14,824 nucleotides of DNA, taken from positions 1 through 14,824 of the forward strand of contig DNDO01000058.1 in the NCBI GenBank assembly GCA_003484265.1, written 5' to 3'. Below the pieces are notes generated by a model, which searched no databases, was not told the DNA's origin, and was given only the letters and a program-made list of their open reading frames with translations. The translations under genes were made by a program, and so were the position numbers. Source of the stretch: Anaerolineae bacterium. Its GTDB lineage: Bacteria; Chloroflexota; Anaerolineae; Anaerolineales; Villigracilaceae. Shown here one piece after another: positions 1-7,000 of this stretch. Position 1 is the stretch's first letter, and each line of letters starts with the position of its first letter.

Positions 1-339
1 CCGCTGAAAAATTTTCGTCCGTCCGAGATCATCCAGAGCGATCTCGACAAGTGGTCATATCGCAACCAGGTCGTTGCCACGCCGTATCTCACGCCATTCG
101 AATTGTTCCTCGGCGTGAAATTGACCGAGGCATTGCATCATCTGCGCCCAAAGGCATGGAAGCGTATCATCTTCGCAAAGGATAAGCGCTATCGCCAGAT
201 CATGATCTTCTCAATGTGGGCAGGCATAAAGGTGGTCATTGCTGAGGTGATCGAGTATGCCTTCCGGACCGACTTTGTTCAACGTGGTAGTTTGAAACAC
301 TTGCCGGGACCGGAAGCGCATTTACCTGTCTTGAAGTAA
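1..339 (+). CDS. C-terminal end of a probable B12-binding radical SAM protein (BchE-like), 5'-truncated by the window
   Basis: An open frame runs from the first base to a TAA at 337-339 and gives 112 residues with no start inside the conserved part. The segment 'KWSYRNQVVATPYLTPFELF' followed by 'VKLTEALHHLRPKAWKRII' resembles the C-terminal tail of BchE-type (anaerobic Mg-protoporphyrin monomethyl ester cyclase-like) cobalamin/radical SAM proteins, after the SAM barrel. The CxxxCxxC cluster and B12 domain would lie upstream of the window, so the catalytic part is not visible. The family call rests on recalled similarity of this tail only. It could also belong to another B12-radical SAM methyltransferase or hopanoid-type enzyme. 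The next gene starts 64 bases downstream with no clear terminator between. Confidence 0.55.
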   Translation, partial: PLKNFRPSEIIQSDLDKWSYRNQVVATPYLTPFELFLGVKLTEALHHLRPKAWKRIIFAKDKRYRQIMIFSMWAGIKVVIAEVIEYAFRTDFVQRGSLKHLPGPEAHLPVLK

Positions 340-402
340 ACTAGTCACATGGAGATTCGAAAAGTTTGGTGCGACAAATAATGCTTTCCTTAATAAATTC
401 GC

Positions 403-906
403 ATGCTGGATTCCGCGATTGAAATGAACACTCTCAAAACCCTGCTTTATATGGGAGTCATGCACGGCTTCTTTACATTTTATCTTCCCTACCAACTGGC
501 TTCCCGCGATATGCAGCTTATCGATACCGGTGTTTTGCGATCCATTGCGCTTCCATTTTGGGCTATTGGCGCGCTAATCATCATTCAATCTTCCGCAGAC
601 TTGATCCGCCGCGGTCAAGGCACGCCTGCGCACCTCGACCCTCCCAGGGAGCTGGTCATCAACGGGTGGTATCGTTACGTCCGCAATCCGATCTATCTGG
701 CGGCACTTCTTATCCAGCTTGGCTTCACCCTCTGGTTTGGTTCTGGGATCGTAATTGTCTATTTTTTATTATTTGCGATTGCTTATAACATCCTTATTTA
801 TTTCATCGAGGAACCGATGCTTAGAAACACTTTCGGCGCAGACTACGAAGCATACTGCCGTGCTGTGCCGAGATGGATTCCGCGCATGAGCAGGAGTAAA
901 GACTGA
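403..906 (+). CDS. Isoprenylcysteine carboxyl methyltransferase (ICMT)-family membrane protein
   Basis: 167-residue integral membrane protein. Hydrophobic segments lie at about 12-32, 44-62, 95-112 and 114-135. The family signature is clear near the C terminus: 'GWYRYVRNPIYLA' at 88-100, and 'EEPMLRNTFGADYEAYCRAV' at 136-155 followed by PRWIPR. These form the SAM-binding and catalytic region of the ICMT/PEMT/NNMT-like superfamily. Bacterial members are usually annotated simply as isoprenylcysteine carboxylmethyltransferase family and their substrates are mostly unknown (lipids, quinones or small thiols have been suggested for relatives). An alternative Met at residue 8 (base 424) is possible. 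Neither start has a Shine-Dalgarno; an AT-rich TAATAA at 391-396 just upstream of 403 could be a -10 box for a leaderless message. prs follows after 30 bases. Confidence 0.85.
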   Translation: MLDSAIEMNTLKTLLYMGVMHGFFTFYLPYQLASRDMQLIDTGVLRSIALPFWAIGALIIIQSSADLIRRGQGTPAHLDPPRELVINGWYRYVRNPIYLAALLIQLGFTLWFGSGIVIVYFLLFAIAYNILIYFIEEPMLRNTFGADYEAYCRAVPRWIPRMSRSKD

Positions 907-936
907 GTTAAACACGAATGCAGGAAGGAGAATCAT

Positions 937-1920
937 ATGACCCAAACTTCGATCCCAGCCGATGAAGTCCGCTTTTTCAGCGGAAGTTCGAATAAGCCTC
1001 TGGCGAAGAGCATTGCCGGAGCGCTCGATATTCCGTTGGATGACACGCATATCTCCCGTTTTAGCAACGACAATCTTTACATTCAACTCGGGGATACTGT
1101 ACGGTACCGCCGGGTGTACATTGTGCAGTCGTTGTCGCAGCCGGTCAACGACCACTTGGTCGAACTGCTGATGATGCTCGATATTGCACGCGGCGCGGCG
1201 GCGTCCGAGATCCATGCCATCATTCCTTATTATTCATTTGGGCGGTCGGATAAAAAAGATGCTGCACGCATCTCGATCACAGCGCGTCTGGTCGCAGACC
1301 TGCTGGTCACTTCGGGGGCGACGCATGTGATGAGCATGATGTTCCATTCCCCGCAGGTGCATGGATTCTTCTCTGTGCCGACCGATCCGCTCAGCGCGCG
1401 CCCGGTATTCCAGCAATATCTCAATGAACGCGACCTGACGGATCACATCGTCGTCGCACCGGATATGGGTTCAGCGAAGTCCGCGGCGCGCTTTGCCAAG
1501 AGTCTTGACCTGCCCATCGCGGCGGGGAACAAGGAGCGCGTCTCGGATACAAAGGTCGTCATCAGCGGATTAGTCGGCAACCAGGTACAGGGTCATAAAC
1601 GCGCGCTGATCTACGATGACGAGATCGCCACCGGCGGGTCCATCGCCGAGTTGAGCCGTGTGCTCATCAACGAAGGAGTTGAGGACATAACCGTTATCTG
1701 TACACACGGAGTGTTCACACGCGGCGGACAGGAACGGCTGGCTGAGATCACACAGATCAGCGAAATCATCACAACGGATACGGTTCACATTCCGCCTGAA
1801 AGCAGACACAAAAAATTGACCGTGCTTCCAGTCGGTTCGATCTTTTCAGATGCAATCCGTCATAATTTCCATCATGAGTCGATCAATGATCTATTCGTGT
1901 TCGGTGATGATGATGGGTAA
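937..1920 (+). CDS. prs: Ribose-phosphate pyrophosphokinase (PRPP synthetase), divergent form
   Basis: 327 residues, close to the usual length of about 315. The enzyme transfers pyrophosphate from ATP to ribose 5-phosphate to make PRPP for nucleotide, His and Trp synthesis. A strong Shine-Dalgarno, AGGAAGGAG (922-930), sits 6 bases before the ATG and fixes the start. Family landmarks in order: FSNDN at 42-46 (family FSDGE), PYYSFGRSDKK ending at 107 (family RQDRK), FHSPQVHGFF at 136-145 (family LHAxQIQGFF, His kept), APDMG at 174-178, flexible-loop NKER at 198-201 (Lys and Arg kept), and the PRPP-binding loop DDEIATGGS at 227-235. Several normally fixed residues differ (FSDGE to FSNDN; DDMIDTAGT to DDEIATGGS, closer to an adenine-phosphoribosyltransferase loop). 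It is therefore a divergent member, possibly a second prs copy. Its stop overlaps the next start. Confidence 0.85.
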   Translation: MTQTSIPADEVRFFSGSSNKPLAKSIAGALDIPLDDTHISRFSNDNLYIQLGDTVRYRRVYIVQSLSQPVNDHLVELLMMLDIARGAAASEIHAIIPYYSFGRSDKKDAARISITARLVADLLVTSGATHVMSMMFHSPQVHGFFSVPTDPLSARPVFQQYLNERDLTDHIVVAPDMGSAKSAARFAKSLDLPIAAGNKERVSDTKVVISGLVGNQVQGHKRALIYDDEIATGGSIAELSRVLINEGVEDITVICTHGVFTRGGQERLAEITQISEIITTDTVHIPPESRHKKLTVLPVGSIFSDAIRHNFHHESINDLFVFGDDDG

Positions 1921-2968
1921 ATTTCTGATCTATGGTTCCTACGGATATACCGGTCAACTTATCGTTGAACTCGCAGTAAAAGATGGAATGCGTCCAATTC
2001 TTGCGGGGCGTGATGAAAAGAAGCTTCGCACGCAGGCGGAAAAATATAATCTCGAATATCGCGCGTTCCCATTGGAAGAAACAGACAAATTGGAGTCCGC
2101 TTTGCTCGAAGTGGACGCTGTGTTGCATTGCGCCGGTCCGTTCGTGCTGACGTTCCGTCAGATGGCGGAAGCGTGCATTCGCACAAAACGTCATTATGTG
2201 GATATCAGCGGGGAGATCGAGGGATTTGAAGCGTTGGCAATACTGGATGATGAAGCAAAAGATGCAAATATAATGATGATGCCCGGAGGCGGATTCGATG
2301 TTGTGCCGTCCGATTGTCTCGCGGCGTATTTGCATAAAAAACTGCCGACAGCGACAAATTTACGTTTGTTCATTCGCGGTATCGGCGGGGGCATCTCGCG
2401 TGGGACGGCGCGTTCAGGGGTGGAGAACATGCATCGGGAGGGACGCATTCGCAAGGATAGCAAGCTCACACAGGTGCCGCCTGCATGGAAGGTGCGAGAA
2501 CAGGATTTTGGACGAGGACCGGTACGAGTCGTTTCTGTTGGATGGGGAGATGTGTCCACTGCGTATTACAGCACGAAGGTCCCGAACATCGAAACGTATT
2601 TTGCCCTCCCGCACATCGCGATCAGCTTCCTTAAACTTTCACGGGTTATTGGACCGTTGGTCTATTCACGTCCCGTGCGGAATCTGTTAAAGTGGCTTAT
2701 CGGATATGTGTTCCCACCGGGACCGAGTCGAAGCCGTAATGAAACAGGATACAGCCTGATCGTCGGTGAGATGCGGGATGATGATCGGGTTGTGCGTGCG
2801 AAGCTGCGAGTCCCCGAAGGATACTGGTGCACCGCCCTGACCACAGTCGAGATCATGAAACGAATTTCAAATGGCGATCTCAAAACAGGATTTCAAACTC
2901 CATCGCTTGCCTACGGCGCTGACTTCATACTGCAATTCAATGGAGTGGAAAGAGAGGATCTACAATGA
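1913..2968 (+). CDS. Saccharopine dehydrogenase-like NAD(P)-binding oxidoreductase
   Basis: 351 residues. It opens directly into a Rossmann dinucleotide-binding motif, GSYGYTG (residues 8-14), then AGR at the end of beta-2. Further on are CAGPF, YVDISGE and GGGFDVVPSDCLA, all typical of the saccharopine dehydrogenase NADP-binding / trans-acting enoyl reductase group. The C-terminal GFQTPSLAYGADF also fits. These are reductases of uncertain substrate; true saccharopine activity is not implied. Three consecutive ATG codons (1907, 1910, 1913) overlap the prs stop. The last is chosen because it places the Rossmann strand right after the start; the frame could open further upstream at 1850, but that adds 21 residues of prs-overlapping non-family sequence. 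No Shine-Dalgarno is visible, so translation is probably coupled to prs. It ends in an ATGA overlap with the next gene. Confidence 0.82.
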   Translation: MGKFLIYGSYGYTGQLIVELAVKDGMRPILAGRDEKKLRTQAEKYNLEYRAFPLEETDKLESALLEVDAVLHCAGPFVLTFRQMAEACIRTKRHYVDISGEIEGFEALAILDDEAKDANIMMMPGGGFDVVPSDCLAAYLHKKLPTATNLRLFIRGIGGGISRGTARSGVENMHREGRIRKDSKLTQVPPAWKVREQDFGRGPVRVVSVGWGDVSTAYYSTKVPNIETYFALPHIAISFLKLSRVIGPLVYSRPVRNLLKWLIGYVFPPGPSRSRNETGYSLIVGEMRDDDRVVRAKLRVPEGYWCTALTTVEIMKRISNGDLKTGFQTPSLAYGADFILQFNGVEREDLQ

Positions 2969-3558
2969 AACGAATATATTATTTTGTGATGTTAACCGCC
3001 TTGTTGGTGTCTGCATGTTCCCCAGCCGCGCCCGCGGTTCCGGAGCAGACAATTTCCGAAGCGCTGACGCCGGATGAAACAGTATCTATTTCAATAACAA
3101 GCAGTGCATTTGCAGAAGGTCAACCCATCCCGCCCATACATGCCTGCACAGGCGATGCGGCTTCCTCGCTCAAGGATGTATCCCCTGAACTCTCGTGGAG
3201 CGAACCGCCCGCCGGCACACAATCTTTCGCACTCGTCATGGACGACCTGGATTCACCCGGCGGTATATGGGTGCATTGGGTCATCTTCAACATTCCCGCT
3301 TCTGCGCGCGGCCTGCCCGAATCCATGCCCGCCAACGACATACTCTCCGATGGAAGTATGAACGGAAACAACAGTTGGGGCAGAACGGGCTATGGCGGTC
3401 CGTGCCCGCCGAGCGGCACGCATCGTTACGTTTTCAAAATTTATGCGCTTGATGAAGTGCTCGGCATTTCCGCAGGCGCGAACAAAGGCGAATTGGAAAA
3501 GGCAATGGTGGGTCACATTCTTGCACAGGGCGAACTGAGCGGCACATTCACCCGATGA
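2965..3558 (+). CDS. YbhB/YbcL-type PEBP-family lipoprotein
   Basis: 197 residues. The N terminus is a lipoprotein signal: Lys-Arg, a hydrophobic stretch, and lipobox LVSAC with the lipidated Cys at residue 18. A Pro/Ala-rich linker follows. The rest matches bacterial phosphatidylethanolamine-binding-protein-like proteins (Raf kinase inhibitor-like, E. coli YbhB/YbcL). Signature stretches are DDLDSPGGIWVHWVIFNIP (93-111) and GYGGPCPPSGTHRYVFKIYA (142-161), which build the conserved anion/ligand pocket. The exported location is clear from the lipobox; the ligand is unknown. ATGA overlaps at both ends (2965-2968 and 3555-3558) put it in one translationally coupled unit with its neighbours. Confidence 0.93.
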   Translation: MKRIYYFVMLTALLVSACSPAAPAVPEQTISEALTPDETVSISITSSAFAEGQPIPPIHACTGDAASSLKDVSPELSWSEPPAGTQSFALVMDDLDSPGGIWVHWVIFNIPASARGLPESMPANDILSDGSMNGNNSWGRTGYGGPCPPSGTHRYVFKIYALDEVLGISAGANKGELEKAMVGHILAQGELSGTFTR

Positions 3559-4634
3559 TGGTGTCCAATTCGATCATTCAACGCGCGCTCAAAAACGGCA
3601 ACCCGGTCATCGATACCGACCATGCCATATTCATTTGGGAGGGGGACACCGCGCCATACCTGACCAGCGACTTGAACCACTGGGACGACAACCCCAGACG
3701 ATTCAAACGCGTCTCTCCGCGGTTGATACCTGATTCAGCCAAATCGATCTGGTCTTGCACCCTGACCCTTCCCCGCGATGTGTATGTTGAATACGCGTTC
3801 CATGACCCCGTTACACAAATGAACTTCCTTGACCCTCTGAATAAAAAGAGCGTGAGCAACGGCGTAACCGGGCGCAACAACTACTTCTACATGCCTGAGA
3901 CAATGCCGTCTCCGTTCGCCATGCGCCGCGCCGACGTGACGCCCGGCGCGTTGACAAGTCACCGTGTGGAGACGAAGTGGCTGCGCGAGGATTACGAACG
4001 CGAGATCCATTTTTACCGCCCTCCTGTGAAGGGACCCGTGCCGCTGTTGGTCGTGTTCGATGGGCAGGACTATCTTCAGCGTGGCAAGCTGGCTGTCATC
4101 GTTGACAACCTGATCGCGGAGGGTCGCATTCAACCGTTCGCAATGGCTTTCCTGACAAGCGGCGGGCGCTGGCGAAACGTGGAATATGCCTGCTCGGATG
4201 GAACGATCTTATGGATGAATGAGATCATCCTGCCGTTGGCGCAGGAAAAACTGAATCTGCTTGACGTCAAAAAATATCCCGGTGCCTACAGCACGTTGGG
4301 CGCGTCGCTGGGCGGGACCATGGCATTTTATGCGGGACTGCGTTTACCGGATGTGTTCGGCAAGGTCTTGAGTCAATCCGGCGCGTTCACGATCCCATCG
4401 CGGGATCTTGCTGTGGTTGACCTCGTCCGCCATGGCCAGGCGCGGGACATGGATTTGTGGATGGATGTTGGGGTGTTGGATTTCCTGTTGGAGGATAACC
4501 GCAAGATGTACTCGCTGTTACAGGAGAAGGAATATAACGTATCTTACCGTGAGTATTCCGGCGGGCACAACTATACATCCTGGCGGGACGATGTGTGGCG
4601 CGGGCTGGAAGCGATGTTCCCAAGTCCGCGCTGA
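3555..4634 (+). CDS. Enterochelin esterase-like alpha/beta hydrolase with N-terminal E-set domain
   Basis: 359 residues, no signal peptide, so probably cytoplasmic. Residues about 20-115 look like the Ig-like E-set/CBM48-type domain that precedes the hydrolase in Fes-like esterases (IWEGDTAPYLTSDLNHWDD). Residues about 145-357 form an esterase (PF00756, 'putative esterase') domain. The nucleophile elbow is GASLGG with Ser251, the probable acid is Asp309 in GVLDFLLEDN, and the histidine is His338 in SGGHNYTSWRDD, the typical Fes/IroE ending. Fes-type enzymes cleave ester bonds of siderophores, but related proteins act on other esters and no siderophore gene is in the window, so the substrate is unknown. 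The start overlaps the lipoprotein stop; a second Met follows at once (3558). Confidence 0.9.
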   Translation: MMVSNSIIQRALKNGNPVIDTDHAIFIWEGDTAPYLTSDLNHWDDNPRRFKRVSPRLIPDSAKSIWSCTLTLPRDVYVEYAFHDPVTQMNFLDPLNKKSVSNGVTGRNNYFYMPETMPSPFAMRRADVTPGALTSHRVETKWLREDYEREIHFYRPPVKGPVPLLVVFDGQDYLQRGKLAVIVDNLIAEGRIQPFAMAFLTSGGRWRNVEYACSDGTILWMNEIILPLAQEKLNLLDVKKYPGAYSTLGASLGGTMAFYAGLRLPDVFGKVLSQSGAFTIPSRDLAVVDLVRHGQARDMDLWMDVGVLDFLLEDNRKMYSLLQEKEYNVSYREYSGGHNYTSWRDDVWRGLEAMFPSPR

Positions 4635-4773
4635 GGAGGTAATGCCAAGGTGTGAGAAACGATTGTGTTGTGAATTAGATCGGGGAGTTGAAAGAAGCGC
4701 GGCTCGTCATCCAAAACCAAATTTGAATATGAAGTGAGGTTCGACTCGGCTGCATCCGCGTCAAAGACGTCGG

Positions 4774-4792
4774 ACCATATCGTGGATATGGT
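4774..4792. repeat. Inverted repeat, 8-bp arms with 3-base loop
   Basis: ACCATATC, then GTG, then the exact complement GATATGGT. It lies in the gene-free stretch about 150 bases upstream of coaBC. It could be an operator half-site pair or a short RNA hairpin. No U-run follows, so termination is unlikely. Seen directly; function unknown. Confidence 0.6.
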
Positions 4793-4930
4793 GCTGCTGA
4801 GGACGACTCCCCGCAAGTGGACACCTCGCCAACCTGCAAGTAGGCGTTCTCCAATTCCAACTCGTTTACCCGGCAAAGTTACTACAGACTCTGAAATCCC
4901 ATACGACAAGTTGCAATTTGATAGTGGATG

Positions 4931-4936
4931 TATAAT
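4931..4936 (+). promoter_or_regulatory. -10 box (TATAAT) of a probable leaderless coaBC promoter
   Basis: A consensus TATAAT ends 8 bases before the coaBC ATG (4945). Transcription would therefore begin at about 4942-4945, at or just before the start codon. No Shine-Dalgarno is present in the 15 bases upstream of the ATG, which agrees with a leaderless message. The -35 is poor: TTGCAA at 4911-4916 is only 14 bases away, shorter than the usual 16-18. Confidence 0.5.
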
Positions 4937-4944
4937 CAACGCAT

Positions 4945-6156
4945 ATGTCCATCCTTTCTGGAAAGCGAATCGTTCTGGGGGTCACGGGTTCCATCGCCGC
5001 ATACAAAGCCGCAGACCTGGCATCGAAACTTACGCAGGCGGGCGCGCGAGTGGATGCAATCCTTACAAGTTCAGCCGAAAAATTTATTTCACCGCTCACG
5101 TTCCAATCCGTCACGGGGCGGAGGGCATACATTGATAAAGACTTATGGGGCAATGAAGCGCATGTGTTGCATGTTGGTCTGGGTCACGATGCCGACCTGC
5201 TCATCATCGCGCCATGCACTGCGAATACGATAGCCAAACTTGCATACGGTCAGTCGGATACACTTCTCACGGTCTCTGCGCTGGCATCGACCAGTCCTTT
5301 GATTCTCTCCCCCGCAATGGACGGCGGCATGTACGACCACCCCGCCACACAGGAGAATCTCGATACGCTTCGCAAGCGCGGCGCATATATTATCGAACCC
5401 TCCGAGGGACACCTCGCATCGGGACTCACGGGTAAGGGACGCCTGCCCGAAACATACGAACTCATCGGACACATCCGCCTTGTTCTCGCCCGCGGAGGCT
5501 TGCTCGCTGAAAAAAAAGTTTTGATCACCGCCGGCGGGACTCAGGAGCCGCTCGACCCTGTCCGCGTGCTGACCAACCGTTCCTCCGGCCGGCAGGGATA
5601 TGCCCTCGCCCAAGCCGCAATGGACGCCGGCGCACAGGTCACGCTGGTCACAACGCCGACATCGTTAACCCCGCCCGTCGGTGCCGAGGTTATTCAAGTG
5701 AATACAGCCAAGCAAATGCTCGATGCAGTGTTAGTTGAATTCCCTGAAAGCGACACGCTCATAATGGCGGCGGCAGTTGCGGATTTTAGGGCGAAGGAAG
5801 TTTCCAATGACAAGATCAAGAAAGAGGGGGGCGTTCCGCAGATAATACTTGAAGCGACAGATGATATCTTGAAAGCAGTGGCAGGCTTGCGGTCCGAAGT
5901 GAAGCGAAAGCAGATTGTGGCAGGCTTTGCGGCAGAGTCGCAAGACATCTTTAAAAACGCGTCAAATAAGTTACAATCCAAGAATCTGGATTTGATCGCT
6001 GCGAACGATATTTCAGCCAATGATGCGGGATTTTCCGTCGAGACCAACCGTCTCACACTTATATTTGCCGATGGGCGAACGGAATCTTTACCTTTGATGA
6101 GCAAGTCCGAAGCGGCTGGGATAATCATCGAACGTATTGCGGCGCTTTTGGAGTAG
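4945..6156 (+). CDS. coaBC: Bifunctional phosphopantothenoylcysteine decarboxylase / phosphopantothenate-cysteine ligase
   Basis: 403 residues, the normal length of E. coli Dfp. It converts 4'-phosphopantothenate plus Cys to 4'-phosphopantetheine in coenzyme A synthesis. Residues 1 to about 180 are the FMN decarboxylase (CoaC): GVTGSIAAYK (12-21), the active-site histidine H76 in HVGL, and ADLLIIAPCTANTIAKLAYG (83-102). Residues about 187-403 are the ligase (CoaB): ITAGGTQEPLDPVR (194-207), NRSSG (211-215), AAAVADF (275-281) and KIKK (290-293). Two normally critical CoaC residues differ: the substrate-binding loop reads PAMDGGMYDHPATQEN (Asp126 where E. coli has Asn125), and the loop usually ACG reads ASG (Ser159 where E. 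coli has Cys158). The ligase half looks complete. The metallophosphoesterase gene starts one base after the stop. Confidence 0.95.
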   Translation: MSILSGKRIVLGVTGSIAAYKAADLASKLTQAGARVDAILTSSAEKFISPLTFQSVTGRRAYIDKDLWGNEAHVLHVGLGHDADLLIIAPCTANTIAKLAYGQSDTLLTVSALASTSPLILSPAMDGGMYDHPATQENLDTLRKRGAYIIEPSEGHLASGLTGKGRLPETYELIGHIRLVLARGGLLAEKKVLITAGGTQEPLDPVRVLTNRSSGRQGYALAQAAMDAGAQVTLVTTPTSLTPPVGAEVIQVNTAKQMLDAVLVEFPESDTLIMAAAVADFRAKEVSNDKIKKEGGVPQIILEATDDILKAVAGLRSEVKRKQIVAGFAAESQDIFKNASNKLQSKNLDLIAANDISANDAGFSVETNRLTLIFADGRTESLPLMSKSEAAGIIIERIAALLE

Positions 6157-6157
6157 T

Positions 6158-6889
6158 ATGCGTATTTTGGTTATTTCGGACATACATGCGAATTACACCG
6201 CTTTGGAAGCCGTGCTGAACGATGCGGGCACAGTGGATGAGACGTGGTGTCTGGGCGACATTGTGGGATACGGACCCGACCCGAACGCGACCGTGGAACT
6301 GGTGCGCGAGATCCCCAACCTGACCTGCATCCTCGGCAACCATGACGTTGCCGTGACAGGACAGATTCCGCTCGATGTATTCAACGGGGAGGCACGACGC
6401 ACACTCGAATATCACGAAAAAGTATTGACCGCCGACAACATGGACTACCTGCGCTCATTGCCGTCGAATTTAATGGTGCTCGGCGAGGCAAGCATTGTGC
6501 ATGGAAGTCCGCGCGATTCAGTCTGGGAATATATTTTGAATACGCTTTCGGCGCGTTTGAACTTCGACCATTTCACAACGCCATGGTGCTTTGTGGGACA
6601 TTCGCATTTACAGTGCATGTTCCAACTGGATACGCAAACCGACCGCGTGCATCTCACGCCAATTCGCGCGGGCGAACACGTAATTCTTCGCCCGAGGGTA
6701 ATTCTGAATCCCGGTTCTGTGGGTCAGCCGCGCGACCGCGACCCGCGAGCCGCATATGCGATTTACGACACGGAAAGTTATGTTTGGGAGCCACGTCGTG
6801 CCGCGTATAACATCTCCGAAGTGCAAAAACGGATTCGCGAGGCTGGTCTGCCCGAGAAGCACGCGATACGAATCGCTGAGGGATGGTAG
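6158..6889 (+). CDS. YfcE-type metallophosphoesterase (calcineurin-like)
   Basis: 243 residues, all one calcineurin-like phosphoesterase domain. The metal-binding motifs are complete and in order: SDIHAN (7-12), GDIVGYGPDP (33-42), GNHD (60-63), VHGSP (115-119) and GHSH (148-151), followed by NPGSVGQPRD. The group includes YfcE-like phosphodiesterases that use two Mn/Fe ions; the natural substrate cannot be told from sequence. The ATG at 6158 is preferred because the conserved beta strand begins right there and GGAG (6150-6153) lies 4 bases upstream; an in-frame ATG at 6137 would lie inside coaBC. The one-base gap from coaBC indicates one transcript and translational coupling. Confidence 0.93.
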   Translation: MRILVISDIHANYTALEAVLNDAGTVDETWCLGDIVGYGPDPNATVELVREIPNLTCILGNHDVAVTGQIPLDVFNGEARRTLEYHEKVLTADNMDYLRSLPSNLMVLGEASIVHGSPRDSVWEYILNTLSARLNFDHFTTPWCFVGHSHLQCMFQLDTQTDRVHLTPIRAGEHVILRPRVILNPGSVGQPRDRDPRAAYAIYDTESYVWEPRRAAYNISEVQKRIREAGLPEKHAIRIAEGW

Positions 6890-7000
6890 ACCAGTTTTCA
6901 ATAAAATAAAAGTAATCAGCAATAATGTGGGCGGGAACTTTGTCTGGTGAAATTCGTCTTTATGTTGTAATCATCTAATAGCTATGAAGGAGAAGAGAAA

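Larger units (their letters stand above)
4635..4944. other. 310-base stretch without a convincing gene; contains an inverted repeat and possible ORF remnant
   Basis: No frame here gives a recognisable intact protein. It holds a perfect 8-bp inverted repeat, ACCATATC / GATATGGT with a GTG loop (4774-4792), that is not followed by a T-run and so is not a simple terminator. One plus-strand frame (4679-4843) reads with ordinary codon choice but is broken by two stops (4724 and 4730) and lacks a start; it might be a decayed gene end. A short 31-codon ORF at 4642-4737 follows an AGGAGG only 2 bases before its ATG, too close for normal initiation. The right end holds the -10-like element of coaBC. 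Confidence 0.5.

Noticed and set aside
769..1215. Minus-strand 148-codon ORF
   Set aside because: Antisense shadow of the methyltransferase end and prs, both well supported.
4642..4737. 31-codon ORF preceded by AGGAGG
   Set aside because: The AGGAGG is only 2 bases from the ATG, the peptide has no family features and the frame is part of an out-of-frame run through the esterase gene.
4571..4939. Minus-strand 122-codon ORF across the gene-free stretch
   Set aside because: It overlaps the esterase end, has no Shine-Dalgarno and no recognisable motif; kept only as a remark on possible remnants.
6843..6898. CTGGTCT / AGACCAG inverted repeat followed by TTTT at the end of the metallophosphoesterase gene
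   Set aside because: Only 7 bp with a 38-base loop that includes coding sequence and the stop codon; too weak for a terminator call.
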